Below are positions 23,135 to 34,578 of a stretch of 64,000 nt of DNA, piece by piece. The DNA lies in contig CM060893.1 of the NCBI GenBank assembly GCA_030762935.1, positions 13,730,397 through 13,794,396 on the forward strand, read 5' to 3'. Position numbers and translations under genes: made by a program. The notes beneath the pieces are model-generated. The model saw only the letters and a list, made by a program, of their open reading frames with translations. It searched no databases and was not told where the DNA came from. Within the stretch, counting starts at the first letter, position 1, and each line of letters starts with the position of its first letter. Origin of the DNA: Hymenopus coronatus (lineage: Eukaryota > Arthropoda > Insecta > Mantodea > Hymenopodidae).

Positions 23135-23850
23135 GTGTGTCCGTGTGTCTGTGAACACGATAACTCAAAAACAAAAAGTTGGTAAAATACCAAACTTGGT
23201 ATTTAAGTTTAGTATCTTCCAGGGATGCGACACGAAGATTTAGAGAAAAATCCCCCCAACCCCAAATACCCTTTACATGGAGCTTTTTTCGAAAATTTTG
23301 ATTTTCTCAAAAATGGCTCTAACGGTTTTGATTAAAATTTCGGATATTAAACATATTTACCTGACAAATGAAATGTATATCTTGAATTTTCTGGGAATAG
23401 CCTCTGAAGAGTAGTTTATTCTGGATGAATTTTACTAAATTTTGAATGACTGCTAAGCCGTAAGAGATGGACAAAAACTTACTACACAAAAATGTAGAGC
23501 ACATTAAAACACACAATTTATGTTATATAAATTTTTTTCGTGGAGTTCGTTGTTTTTGTGACATTCCTTATTTTTTGTTTCTGCTATGAAAAACGTATAC
23601 TTTTCTCATACAGGAACTTGTCAACTCCTATCCATATAAACAAAGGAACTTCATTGACATATCAACCAGCTTTTGACTGTCACTTTAACCTAGGTTGTCC
23701 CTTATTTCGCTTCTACTTACAAGGAAGCGAGTAATTAGACTATTTCTGCTATTTTTGTCTGATTAGCATAAAGTAAATAGAAGTATAAGCTTTTTAAGAA
23801 TTATTTGTTGCAGGGATATAGAGAAAGTCATGTGAATGGAACACATCAGA
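22960..23850 (-). mobile_element. HLE copy, full length (type A, palindrome a)
   Basis: Joined to the previous fragment in a T-run. It has a (GT)n run at 23100-23132 and a complete L-end (GGAACACATCAGA). Confidence 0.9.
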
Positions 23851-23874
23851 TTTTTTAAATACTGTTTTCATCGA

Positions 23875-24173
23875 GAGGCCCGGTACTTAGCCGACCCTCG
23901 TATTCATGGACGCTTTTTAACTGGTGTGGGTCTCAGCGTCCCATTCATTACTGACCGTGAAAAAGTAGCTTAATTTTGCTCAGAGGTCTCTTTTCTCAGG
24001 TTTGAGATTCTTTTCGTGCCGTAAATCTACGACACGGGACCCAAGGTTTTTCCTCCGTTCCGAAGGAAGCCATGCTAAGGATTTTTACGTCCGAAAAAAT
24101 CCGCCGGGTTTTAACCCGCGATTCTGGGAATATGAAGTTAGCCTGGTCACCATTACACCACGGAGGGCAACCA
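23875..24173 (-). repeat. SINE-1 copy, near full length
   Basis: Reverse complement of the 27508 copy. The A-box TGGTGTAATGG sits at the right end (24152-24162), B-box region GGGTTTTAACCCG near 24107. The body (GGATTTTTACG...GCCATGCTAAGG inverted, GTCGTAGATTTACGGCACG) and 3' part reach 23880. Confidence 0.78.
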
Positions 24174-24313
24174 ATAATAATAACATTGAATCAGCTGTAT
24201 TCTATCATTCAGTGATAGAACCATGATTAATAAGTTTCAAAGTCATGTAGGAGTATGAATAAAATTAATAATGTACTTATGTACCTATAATAACGGTGCA
24301 CTGTAAAAAAAAA

Positions 24314-24752
24314 TCTGATGTGTTCCGTTCACATGACTTTCTCTACATCTCTGCAACACATTATTGTTAAAAAGCTTACGCTTCTATTTACTTCATGCTA
24401 ATCGAGAAAAAATTAGCAGAAATAGTCTTATTACTAGCTCCCTTGTAAGTAGAAGCGAAATAAGGGAGTACCATAGGTTAAAGTGATAGTTAAAAGCTGG
24501 TTGCTATGTGACTGAACTTCATTTGTTTGTATGGACACGAGTTGACAGATCCTGTATGAGAAAAGTATAAGTTTATGAAAGCTGAAAGCAAAAACAAGGA
24601 ATATCTCAAAACCGATCAACTCCGCGAAAAAAATGTATATATCATAAATTGTGTGTTTTAAAGTGCTCTACATTTTTTGTGTGGTTAAGTTTTTGTCCAT
24701 CTCTTACTGTTTAGTAGTTATGCAAAATTCCGTAAAATTGTCCCAGAATAAA
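24314..24752 (+). repeat. HLE L-half, plus arm of an inverted pair
   Basis: L-end TCTGATGTGTTCCGTTCACA to CCAGAATAAAGTA, then orientation flips without spacer. Confidence 0.85.
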
Positions 24753-24753
24753 G

Positions 24754-25243
24754 TATCTTCCAAGGTTGCGAAACGAATATTTTCAAGAACTTCCCTTTAC
24801 ATGGAAACATTTTCGAAATTTTTAATTTTCACAAAAATGGCTCTATTGATTTTGATTAAAATATCTTATATTAAAGATATTTACCTGACAAACGAAATGT
24901 ATACATTGAATTTTCTGGGAATAGCCTCTGAAGAATACTTTATTCTGGACGAATTTTACGGAATTATGCATAACTGCTAAACCGTAAGAGGTGGACAAAA
25001 ACTTACCACACAAAAATGTAGAGCACGTTAAAACACACAATTTATGTTATATACATTTTTTTTTTTTTTTTTTTTTTGTGTGTGGAGTTGGTCGTTTTTT
25101 AGATATTTCTTGTTTTTAGCTTCAGCTTTGAAAAACTTATACTGCTGTCTATAGAAACAAAGGAACTTCAGTCACATAGCAACCAGCTTCTACTTACAAG
25201 TCACTATTTCTGCTAATTTCTTTTCGATTAGTATGAAATAAAT
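24754..25243 (-). repeat. HLE L-half, minus arm of an inverted pair
   Basis: Starts TCTTCCAAGGTTGCG, shows an internal loss of the C-rich block, and proceeds to the TTTTCGATTAG...GAAATAAAT segment near the L-end, whose last 60 bp are missing. Poly-T at 25055-25076. Confidence 0.83.
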
Positions 25244-25960
25244 TGAGGACATCGAGACGGTATAAAGAAATTGTGGTATGATCGCCTTTTAGCGCACGAT
25301 CGTAATAAAACCCACACGTGTAAAACGAAATACTTTACGATGCAGGGATATTAAAACCCCTTAAACACATGGCACTAAAGAGGTTCGAACTCGGTATCCC
25401 ATATATCAAGTTAATGGTGCGAATCTCAGCAGTTTCCAGTTGAGCTGGCGGCCAATAGAGGACGACAGGTGATAAGGTTGTTACCATGGCAACTAGTGTT
25501 CTGTCCAGGAGACGCCGTCCCGCGACGTTTACATCTTATTTGATGCAGTAACAGGTAGTGAGTGCAGCGGAGTGGAAACCCCATCGTCGAGCCAGGAAAT
25601 GAGAAACTCAGCGTATTAGAAAGTTTAAGATTGATTCCTTGCCAAGTGTAACAGGGATGCCAACATCTGCGCCTTGGGGGTTGGCAAATAACGTTCTGCA
25701 TCTTTCCAAACCTCGAATTTCCATACCAAACTGTCCCTATAGTACGTTTACAAAAAAAAAATCTCAACACAACAAAGATTTCAAAGTAAATACGCGTTTT
25801 GAGGTGCCACCTTCAACATTCAAACAATAAAAGGTCAGATAAATAGGTATTTAAATCCAATTAAAAATTCGTTATTTATTTTAATAAAACCTCGATGTGT
25901 TGACGCATATGGCTTTTTCAACTCAGTCTTGTACATACTATTCCTACAATCACTTATTCT
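25244..25960. other. Unassigned stretch with possible tRNA-like element
   Basis: On the minus strand near 25376-25455, AGCTCAACTGG and GAGTTCGAACCTC resemble A and B boxes of a tRNA-derived repeat. CACACGTGTAAAACG and GGTTGTTACCATGGCAAC occur nearby. The 114-codon minus frame at 25426-25770 is not recognisable. Confidence 0.35.
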
Positions 25961-26436
25961 TGTATGCAGGATGTTTCAAAACGACACCAAACGAAGATAG
26001 CAGGCGATTAGCTTACACTTTGACTCGTCCGAAACTTTGAAACTCTTCTATTTATAGTTTTTTTTTTAAAAAATCGCACACATTTGGGATTAGGCAGTGA
26101 AGGAACAACGCCACGTAAACAACCTCAGAACGTGTTATACGAAACACATAACAAAACCCACATGCTACGTTTTCTATTACTAAGGTGACCTGTGCCGCGC
26201 AGGAGTGACTATCAAAACACCTATACACCACGCGACTGGGACCTTCGCTACCAACCGGCATCTCTCTTGCAGCGGGCCAGACACGTGCCATTTGGTTATG
26301 TACGACTGCCTAATCCATGGTGATTTTATGGCAGATTTTGTATGTGCCGAATTTAGAGCTGAAAATTATATTCACGTATCATGAACGGAAGACCAACATG
26401 GTCCACACCTTAGTTTTGAAACACCCTGTATATAGT
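25961..26436. mobile_element. Non-autonomous Tc1/IS630-type element with inverted ends
   Basis: The left end reads TATGCAGGATGTTTCAAAAC; the right end, inverted, TATACAGGGTGTTTCAAAAC. TA flanks both, as expected for Tc1/mariner-superfamily insertion. The interior (about 435 bp) has no transposase similarity, so this looks like a MITE-like or solo-deleted element. The unrelated 79-codon frame inside is not credible. Confidence 0.6.
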
Positions 26437-26680
26437 CTTTCAAAAGCCACTTCAAATAAAATATATCTAATATCTCGATTCGTAATCGGCTTACCCTCCC
26501 CGTAATTGTAGGACCGACAACTGCCTAGGTTAGGAAGCCTGTTGGGGAGCCAACGGCACGAAACCACAGCATGGAGAACCTGTTACGAGGAGTCGGCCCG
26601 TAGTCAACCATTAACATGAGCAAGTGGATGAAATGAAACTCAAGTAAATTGATGACTGGAAACGCGATGATGGAGAAACT
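26437..26680. other. Unassigned spacer
   Basis: No gene or repeat recognised. Confidence 0.35.
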
Positions 26681-26828
26681 GGTGGAATGAATGGCGGGGG
26701 AAACCGGAGAAAACCAGCCCGGGCGCCACTTCGTCCACCACAAATCCCACATGCGGGCGCTTGGGATCGAACCCGGGCCGCCAAGGTGCGAAGCGAACGC
26801 CCAACTACTTAACGACAGTGTCGCCAAT
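26681..26828 (-). repeat. SINE-3 copy (tRNA-derived)
   Basis: Minus strand: tRNA-like head with B box (complement of GGGATCGAACCCG), then TTTGTGGTGGACGAAGTGGCG and GGTTTTCTCCGGTTTCCC, the same order as in the 45287-45481 copy. Confidence 0.7.
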
Positions 26829-26892
26829 AATATAATATAAACATTATATATGTTATAATGTTTGAGATAGTATAACGGCAAAAGAATTCAAA

Positions 26893-27095
26893 CAATGCGG
26901 TTTTATAAAATATTGTCAACGTACATAATTATTTCTGCGATTCAATGCACAGCATTTTGTACACAATGCTTTAGAATATTAGCAATTTCTTGTTGGATGT
27001 GTCAGGAAAACTCGTTATTTAAAGTAACCCCACAACCAAAAGTGGGTAGGATTAAGATCTGCAGATCGCGGCGGTCACTTTGTCAGAGCTTTACG
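26893..27095 (-). pseudogene. Tc1/IS630-type transposase fragment (third catalytic block)
   Basis: Minus-strand reading gives PPRSADLNPTHFWLWGYFK, one stop, then RVFLTHPTRN. This closely follows the PPRSPDLTPLDFFLWG...V block around the third acidic residue of insect IS630-like transposases. Here the residue corresponding to the second D of D-L-x-P-x-D is H. Stops follow. No terminal repeats are visible. Confidence 0.6.
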
Positions 27096-27137
27096 AATGA
27101 TACATGGGCCTGCTAAATTTCTAAGACATCTAACTTT

Positions 27138-27247
27138 TTACTTTCTCTATACGTACTGTGTACATAGTGTATTGCATTCCACCCAAAATCGATAACGAAA
27201 TTTCACTGGAAATATATGTTTCAGAGCCCCCTGTAACCAAAAAAAAC
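27138..27247 (-). repeat. HLE outer copy, left part (R-end)
   Basis: R-end side of a minus copy, from TTACTTTCTCTATACG to CCCCTGTAACCAAAAAA. The palindrome's right arm is shortened. The copy resumes at 28406, past an inserted plus copy. Confidence 0.88.
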
Positions 27248-27249
27248 AA

Positions 27250-28405
27250 ACTTATGTGTTCCATTCACATGACTTTCTCTACATCTGTGTAACAAATTGT
27301 TGTTAAAAAGTTTATGCTTCTATTTACTTCATGCTAATCTAGAAAAGATTGGCAGAAATAGTTTTATTACTTGCTTCCATGTACGTAGAAGCAAAATAAG
27401 GGAAAAGTGAGTCAAAAGCTGGTTGCTATGTGACTGAAGTTCCTTTGTTTGAATGGACAGGAGTTGAAAAATTTCTGTATTAGAAAAATATAAGTTTTCA
27501 AAGCTGAGTCGCCCTCCGTGGTGTAATGGTTACCATGCTAACTTCATATACCCAAGGTCGAAGGTTCAAACCCGGCGGAGGACGATGGATTTTTTCGGGC
27601 GTAAAAATCCTTAGCATGGCTTCCTTCGGAAGGGAAGTAAAGCCGTTGGTCCCGTGTCGTAGATTTACGGCACGCAAAAGAAGCTCAAGCCTGATAGAGA
27701 GGCCTCTGAGCAAAATTAAGCGGTCTTTCACGCCCAGTATAGAATGGGACGCTGAGAACTACAGCATTTAAAGAGCGTCCATAAATAACACGCCATTATT
27801 TTATATATTTTCAAAGCTGAAACAAAAAACAAAGAATATCTCAAAAACGATCAATACCAAGAAAATATTTATATAACATAAACTATGTGTTTTAACGTGC
27901 TATACATTTTTTGTGTTTTAAGTTTTCGTCCATTTCTTACGGTTTAGCAGTTATGCAAAATTCCGTAAAATTCATCCAGAATAAAGTAGTTTTCAGAGGA
28001 TATTCCCAGAAAATTCAGGATATACATTTTATTTGTCACGTAAATATCTTTAATATACGATATTTTGATCAAAATCCTTAGAGCCATTTTTAAGAAAAAT
28101 TAACATTTTCGAAAAAATTTGCACGTAAAGGGTAGTTGGGGGTGGGGGGATTTTTCTCAAAATCTTCGTGTTGCATCCCTGGAAGATACTAAACTAAAAT
28201 ACCAAGTTTGGTATTTTACCTACTTTCCGTTTTTCAGTTATCGTGTTCACAGACACACAAACACGGACCTTTTTCCGAAAAGCATATTTTTAGATAACGG
28301 AGACCCTAATACATTTATTTCCGGTGAAATCTCAGTATGGAATTTTTGGGTGCATTACAATACCTTCTCTTACACACTATGTACATAGCACATATAGAGA
28401 AAGTA
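27250..28405 (+). mobile_element. HLE inner copy, inserted in another HLE and carrying a SINE
   Basis: L-end CTTATGTGTTCCATTCAC lies in the A-run of the outer copy and the R-end CATATAGAGAAAGT is followed by AAAAAGCATTTTCAC of the outer copy. This defines both element boundaries and the A-run target. Its L-half is split by the SINE at 27508-27807. Confidence 0.9.
27508..27807 (+). repeat. SINE-1, full length, with 13-bp target-site duplication
   Basis: tRNA-derived head: A box TGGTGTAATGG at 27519-27529 and B box GGTTCAAACCC near 27562-27572. The body ends in an AT-rich tail. TTTTCAAAGCTGA is repeated exactly on both sides (27495-27507 and 27808-27820) and matches contiguous HLE consensus, so the insertion is recent relative to the host HLE. 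Confidence 0.9.
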
Positions 28406-29086
28406 AAAAGCATTTTCACAAAAATGTGTGTGAGAGTCCGTGTGCCTGTGAAAAAATCGGTAAAATACCAAACTTGGTATTTAAGATTAGTTTCTTCCAG
28501 GGATGCGACACGAAGATTTTGAGAAAAATCGCCTCACCGCAAACTACCCTTTATACGGAACTTTTTTCGAAAATTTTGATTTTCTTAAAAATGGCTCTAA
28601 CGATTTTGATTAAACTGTCCTATATTAAAGATATTTACCTCACAAATAAAATGTATAACTTGAATTTTCTGGGAATAGCCTCTGAAGACTACTTTATTCT
28701 GGATGAATTTCACGGAATTTTCCCTAACTGCTAAACCGTAAGAGATGGACAAAAACTTACCACACAAAAATATAGATCACGTTAAAACACACAATTTATG
28801 TTATATACACTTTTTTTCGTGGAGTTGGTCGTTTTTTTGATATTCCTTGTTTTGGTTTCACCTTTAAAAAACAGGAATTTGTCAACAAACAAAAGACTTC
28901 AGTCGCAAAGCAAATAGATTTTGACTTTCACTTTAACCCTCATTTCGCTTCTACTTACAAGGAATCAAGTAATAAGACTATTTCTGATTTTTCTCAATTA
29001 GCATGAAGTAAATAGAAGCATAAACTTTTTTAACAAGAATTTATTGAAGAGATGTAGATAAAGTCATATGAATGGAACACGTAAGA
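28406..29086 (-). repeat. HLE outer copy, right part (to L-end)
   Basis: Continues the copy begun at 27138: AAAAAGCATTTTCAC through a shortened ACTCAAAAACG region to L-end GGAACACGTAAGA. Confidence 0.88.
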
Positions 29087-29182
29087 TTTTTTACAGAACC
29101 TTGAGGGGAAAACTCCTTTTGCTTTCCTAATATCATTGAATCAGCTGTATTCTATCATTTACTGATACAGGCCTGATTTTAA

Positions 29183-29646
29183 ACTTCTATCTTCTTTATG
29201 ATAATCATTAGCATAAATTATCTTATTACTGGTTTCCTTGTAAGTAGGAAGGTAATACACTAAGCTAAAACGATGGTCAAATCTTTTAGCAGCTGGTTGC
29301 CATGGATGAAATCCGTTTTCTATGCATGCCCAGGATGTTACAACTTTCCGTGTGAGAAACGTTTAAAGTGTTTTAAATCTGAAACAAATAACCAGGCATA
29401 TCTCGGAAATGTTAAATTACACGAAAAAACGTATAGCATATAAACTGTGTTATTTAACGTGATCTACATTTTTTGTGTAGCTTCTGTCTATCTCTTACGG
29501 TTTATCAGTTACGGAAAATTCATTCAGAATAAAGAGGTCTTTAGAGGCTATTCCCAAAAAAATCAAGATATACGTCTTATTTACGATATAAATATCTTTA
29601 ATATTTGGTATTTTAATCAAAATCGTTTGAGCCATTTCTAAAAAAA
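29183..29646 (+). repeat. HLE L-half, older divergent copy
   Basis: No L-terminus. It runs from AACTTCTATCTTC through TTAGCAGCTGGTTGCC and TTACGGTTTATCAGTTACGG to GAGCCATTTCTAAAAAAA, where a fresh L-end begins. Confidence 0.78.
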
Positions 29647-29647
29647 A

Positions 29648-30490
29648 TCTGATGTGTACCATTCACATGACTTTCTCTATATCCCTGGAACAAATTATTC
29701 TTAAAAAACTTATTCTTCTATTTACTTCATGCTAATCAGAAAAAATTAGCAGAAATAGTCTTATTACTTGCTTCCTTGTAAGTAGAAGCGAAATAAGGGA
29801 CTACCATTGGTTAAAGTGATAGCCAAAAGCTGGTTGCTATGTCAATGAAGTTCCTTTGTTTATATGGATAGGAGTTGACAAGTTCCTGTATGAGAAAAGT
29901 ATACGTTTTTCATAGCAGAAACCAAAAATAAGGAATGACTCAAAAACGACGAACTCCACGAAAAAAATGTATAACATAAATTGTGTGTTTTAATGTGCTC
30001 TACATTTTTTGTGTAGTAAGTTTTTGTCCATCTCATACGGTTTAGCAGTTATCAAAATTCAGTAAAATTGATCCGGAATAAACTACTCTTCAGAGGCTAT
30101 TCCCAAAGAATTCAAGATATAAATTTTATTTGCCAGGCAAATATCTTTAATATACGAAAATTTAATCAAAATCGTTAGAGCCACTTTTGAGAAATTAACA
30201 TTTTCGAAAAAAAGTTCCATGTAAAGGGTAGTTGGGGGTGGGGGGATTTTTCTCAAAATCTTCGTGACGCATCCTTGGAATATACCAAACCTAATAACCA
30301 AGTTTTTCGTTTTTGAGGTGTGTTGTCCACAAACAGACACACACACAGACACACGGACATTTTTCTAATTTTTTTTTGATTCGGCGGGTCTCAAAACATG
30401 CATTTACGGTGAAATCTCGGTATTGAATTTTTGGGTGCATTACAATACCTTCTCTATACTCTATGTACATAGTACGCGTAGAGAAAGTAA
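29648..30490 (+). mobile_element. HLE copy, full length (type A)
   Basis: L-end TCTGATGTGTACC in the A-run of the preceding fragment; R-end type a finishing GTAGAGAAAGTAA. Confidence 0.9.
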
Positions 30491-30496
30491 TAAAAC

Positions 30497-30518
30497 ATCG
30501 GGCGTTAAACACTACCAA
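30497..30518 (+). repeat. SINE-3 3' tail fragment
   Basis: CGGGCGTTAAACACTACCAA is identical to the 3' end of the SINE-3 copy at 45287-45481. Only this tail is present, as a severely 5'-truncated copy. Confidence 0.55.
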
Positions 30519-30722
30519 AAGTAATGACAACCAGCACAAGATTTGAGCCTGAGTGGAAGCAAGGCCTTGTTAACCTCTCGTTCCGTGATTTGATTTCAGT
30601 ACTCAGTAGTTAAACATTGCACAGTCATTCACAGGCCACTGTACAGTTCTTTCGTGTGTGTTGTGAACACAGCTTTTACCCGAAGCTCTTCGATACATAT
30701 GGAATCTGAGGATGACTCATTT

Positions 30723-30861
30723 TTACTTCCTCTACACGTACTATGTACATAGTGTATAGAGAAGGTATTCCACTCCACCCAAAAATTCGATACCGAGATT
30801 TCACCGGAAATATATGTTTTAGGGTCCCCAATTTCCAAAAAAAAGCATTTTCACAAAAAGG

Positions 30862-30903
<42 letters not shown>

Positions 30904-31588
30904 TGTGAACATGATAACTCAAAAACGAAAATTCGGTAAAATACTAAACTTGGTATTTAAGTTTAGCTCGTATCTTCCAGGGATGCGACATGAAGATTTT
31001 GAGAAAAATCCCCCCACCCCTACATGGAGCTTTTCTCGAAAATTTTGATTTTCTCAAAAATAGCTCTAAAGATTTTGATTAAAATTTTGCATATTAAAGA
31101 TATTTACCTGACAAATAAAATGTACGTCTTGTATTTTCTGGGAATAGCCTCTGAAGATTAGTTTATTCTGGATGAATTTTGAATGACTGCTAAACCGTCA
31201 GAGATGGACAAAAACTTACTACACAAGAATGTAGAGCACATTAAAACACACAATTTATGTTATATAAAATATTTTCGTGGAGTTCGTCGTTTTTGAGACA
31301 TTCCTTATTTTTGGTTTCTGCTATGAAAAACGTATACTTTTCTCATACAGGAATTTGTCAACTCCTATCCATATAAACAAAGGAACTTCACTGACATAGC
31401 AACCAGCTTTTGGCTTTCACTTTAACCTATGGTACTCCCTTATTTCGCTTCTACTTACAAGGAAGCGAGTAATAACACTATTTCTGCTATTTTTTTCTGA
31501 TTAGCATAAAGTAAATAGAAGTATATGTTTTTTAAGAATAATTTGTTGCAGGGATTAAGAGAAAGTCATGTGAATGGTACACATCAGA
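30723..31588 (-). mobile_element. HLE copy, full length (type A) with long (GT)n
   Basis: R-end TTACTTCCTCTACACG, a GT run at 30865-30901, and L-end GGTACACATCAGA. A deletion of about 20 bp removes part of the ACTACCCTTTACATGG block. Confidence 0.9.
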
Positions 31589-31845
31589 TTTCTGTTTCCA
31601 CGGCTGTACATTGTACATACATGTCAGAGAAAATAGAAGTTTCTCAACCAAACTGACTGAGGGTTCTTTGCCCAGCAAAGAGTTATACTACCTCATTTTC
31701 AGCCTTGGAAGACTGCCGAGGATAGTTAAGGAAATGAAACGTTTCACTCTTTTAGCGTGAAATCGGAGTTTCATGCGTTGTTTAATGGTCGGTACTCCAT
31801 AAAATTAAAATTCTAAGGGACAAAGGGCAGGATTAACCGTAAAAA
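31589..31845. other. Unassigned spacer
   Basis: No gene recognised; TGTACATTGTACATACATG near 31608 resembles the core of a type b palindrome but lacks the outer arms. Confidence 0.35.
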
Positions 31846-32692
31846 TCTCATGTGTTCCATTCACATGACTTGCTCTACATCTCTACAACAAATTATTGTT
31901 AAAAATCTCATGCTTCTAATTACTTCATGCTAATCGAGACAAAATGAGCAGAAATGGTCTTATTACTTGCTTCCTTGTAAATAGAAGCGAAATAAGGGAG
32001 TACCATAGGTTAAAGTGATAGCCAAAAGCTGGTTGCTATGTGACTGAAGCTCTTCTGTTTATATGGACAGGAATTGACAAATTCCTGTTGAGAAAAGTAT
32101 AAGTTTTTTAAAGGCAAAATCAAAAACAAAGAATAACTCTAAAACGATCAACTCCACGAAAAAAATTATGTAACATAAATTGTGTGTTTTAACGTGCTCA
32201 ACATTTTTTGTGTGGCATGTTTTTTTCCATCGCTTACGATTTAGCAGCTATGTAAAATTCCGTAAAATTCATCCTGAATAAAGTAGTCTTTAGAGGGTAT
32301 TCGCAGAAAATTCAAGATATACATTTTATATGTTACATAAATATCTTTGATATACGAAATTGTAATCAAAATAGTTAGAGCCATGTTTGAGAAAATCAAA
32401 ATTTTCGGAAAAAGTTCCATATAAAGGGTAGTTTGGTGTGGGGGAATTTTTCTCAAAATCTTCGTGTCGCATCCCTAGAAGATACTAAACTTAAATACCA
32501 ATTTTGGTATTTTACGGACATTTGGTTTTTGAGTTAACGTTTTTACAGAAACACGGACCTTTTTCTGAAAATGCTTTTTTTGGATACATGGAACCTTAAA
32601 ATATATATTTCCGGTGAAATCTCGGTATCGAATTTTTGGGTGGAGTGCAATACCTTCTCTATACACAATGTACATAGTAGGTATAGAGAACT
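31846..32692 (+). mobile_element. HLE copy, full length (type A)
   Basis: L-end TCTCATGTGTTCC; microsatellite reduced to ACAGAAACACGG; R-end ends GTATAGAGAACTA, an altered tail. Confidence 0.9.
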
Positions 32693-32908
32693 ATAAAGCT
32701 TTCAATTACAGCAGAGAACCGCAATTTAATTAATTAAACTGATATTTGAATATAAAATCCTAACTCTGGAATATCCGGTAAGCCAGCTAGTAATTTCAAA
32801 AAGAACGGGAAGAAGTAATTGTACGTTACGTTACAAGGGTCGAAAGTAAGGTTTTACTTTGTTTTATTTAGTGGGAGTGTTTTCTCTCGCAATCCTAAGA
32901 GAAAAAAA

Positions 32909-33170
32909 TCCGACGTTCCATTCACACGACTTTCTCTACATCTCTGGAACAAATTATTCTTTAAAGATTATTTTTCTATTTAATTCATGTTAATCGAGAA
33001 AAAAATAACAGAAATTGTCCTTATTACTTGTTACCATGTAAGTAGAAGGGAAATAAGGGAGTACCATAGATTAAAGTGATAGTCAAAAGCTGGTTGCTAT
33101 GTGACTGATGTTCCTTTGTTTGTATGGACAGAAGTTGACAAATTTTTTTTTGAGAAAAGGATACGTTTTT
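32909..33170 (+). repeat. HLE L-end fragment facing an inverted copy
   Basis: L-end TCCGACGTTCCATTCACA to GAGAAAAGGATACG, broken at a T-run where a minus copy's R-end begins. Confidence 0.85.
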
Positions 33171-33171
33171 T

Positions 33172-34066
33172 TTACTTTCTCTAGCCCCGTATGTACAGTG
33201 TACATAAGTATTGTATTCCACCCAAAATTCGATTTCGAGATTTCACCGGAAATACATGTTTTAGGACCCACTGAGTCCAAAAAAAAAAAAAAAAAAGGAT
33301 TTTCAGAAATAGGTCCTTGTGTGTGTGTGTGTGTGTGTGTGTGTGTCTGTCTGTAGACAGCATAGCTCAAAAACGAAAAGACGGATAAATACCAAACTTG
33401 GTATTTAAGTTTGGTATCTAACAAGGATGTGATACGAAGATTTTCAAAAAAATCCCTCCACCTCTAACTACCCTTTACATGTAAAATTTTTCGAAAATGT
33501 TGTTTTTCTTAAAAATGGCTCTAACGATTTTGATTAAAATCCCACACATTAAAGCCATTTCTATCACAAATATAATGTATGTCTTGAATTTTCTGTGAAT
33601 ATCTTCTAAAGACCTGTTTATTCTGGATGAATTTTGCTTAATTTGGCATAACTGGTAAACCACAAGAGATAGACAAGAACTTACCGTACAGAAAATGAAG
33701 ATCTTGTTAAAATACACAAGATATGTCATAAACTTTTTTTTCGTAGAGCTTACCGTTTTCGAGGTATTTCTTGTCATTAGTTTCAGTTGTGAAGAACTTC
33801 TACTTTTCTCAGACAGGAGTGTCCGTTTCTCTTTGGTTCTACTCCTGGCCAAGCAAAGAGGCGATTTGCAATGACAATCACATAACAACAGCTTTTAAAA
33901 CATTTGACTATCACTTTAGCCTAGTGCATTCCCTTAGTTCCAGTCTACTTATAAGGAACTAACTAATACAATTCTGCTAATGTTTATCTCGAATGACGTG
34001 GTGTCTTTTGTAAGAAGTTTGTTTGCAGAGTATCTAGAGAAAGTCATGTGAGTGTAACACATTAGA
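33172..34066 (-). mobile_element. HLE copy, full length (type B, palindrome b)
   Basis: R-end type b (CTAGCCCCGTATGTACA...TGTACATA), (GT)n at 33319-33344, and type B L-half (CAGACAGGAGTGTCCG, CTCCTGGCCAAGCAAAGAGGC) to GTGTAACACATTAGA. Confidence 0.9.
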
Positions 34067-34068
34067 TT

Positions 34069-34577
34069 TTTAAAGCTGAAACCAGCAATAAGGAATATCT
34101 GAAAACCGATCCACTCCACGAAAAAAAAAAATGATTATAGGTAACATAAATTGTGTGTATCAACGAGCTCTACATTTTCTGTAAGTTTTTGTCTATCTCT
34201 TACAGTTTGCTAATTAAGTAAAATTCCGTAAAATTCATCCAGATTAAAGTAGTCTTCACAGGCTATTTCCAGAAAAATTAATATATACAAATTATTTGTC
34301 AGGTAAATATATTTAATATAGGACATTTTCATCCAAAACCTTAGAGCCATTTTTGAGAAATTCAAAATTTCCGAAAACATTTTCCATGTAAAGGGTAGTT
34401 GGGGGTGGGGGTATTTTCTTGAAAATCTTCATGTCGAATCCTTGGAAGATACTGTACTTAAATACCAAGTTTGGTATTGAATGGACTTTGCGTTTTTAGG
34501 CTATGCTGTCTGCAGACACAAGGACCTTTTTCCAAAAATGGTTCTTTTGGATTCAGGGAGTCCCAAAACTTATATTT
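34069..34577 (+). repeat. HLE internal fragment, plus arm of tail-to-tail pair
   Basis: Starts inside the L-half (AAAGCTGAAACC) and proceeds to AAAACTTATATTTC, missing the final 90 bp with the palindrome. Confidence 0.83.
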
Positions 34578-34578
34578 C

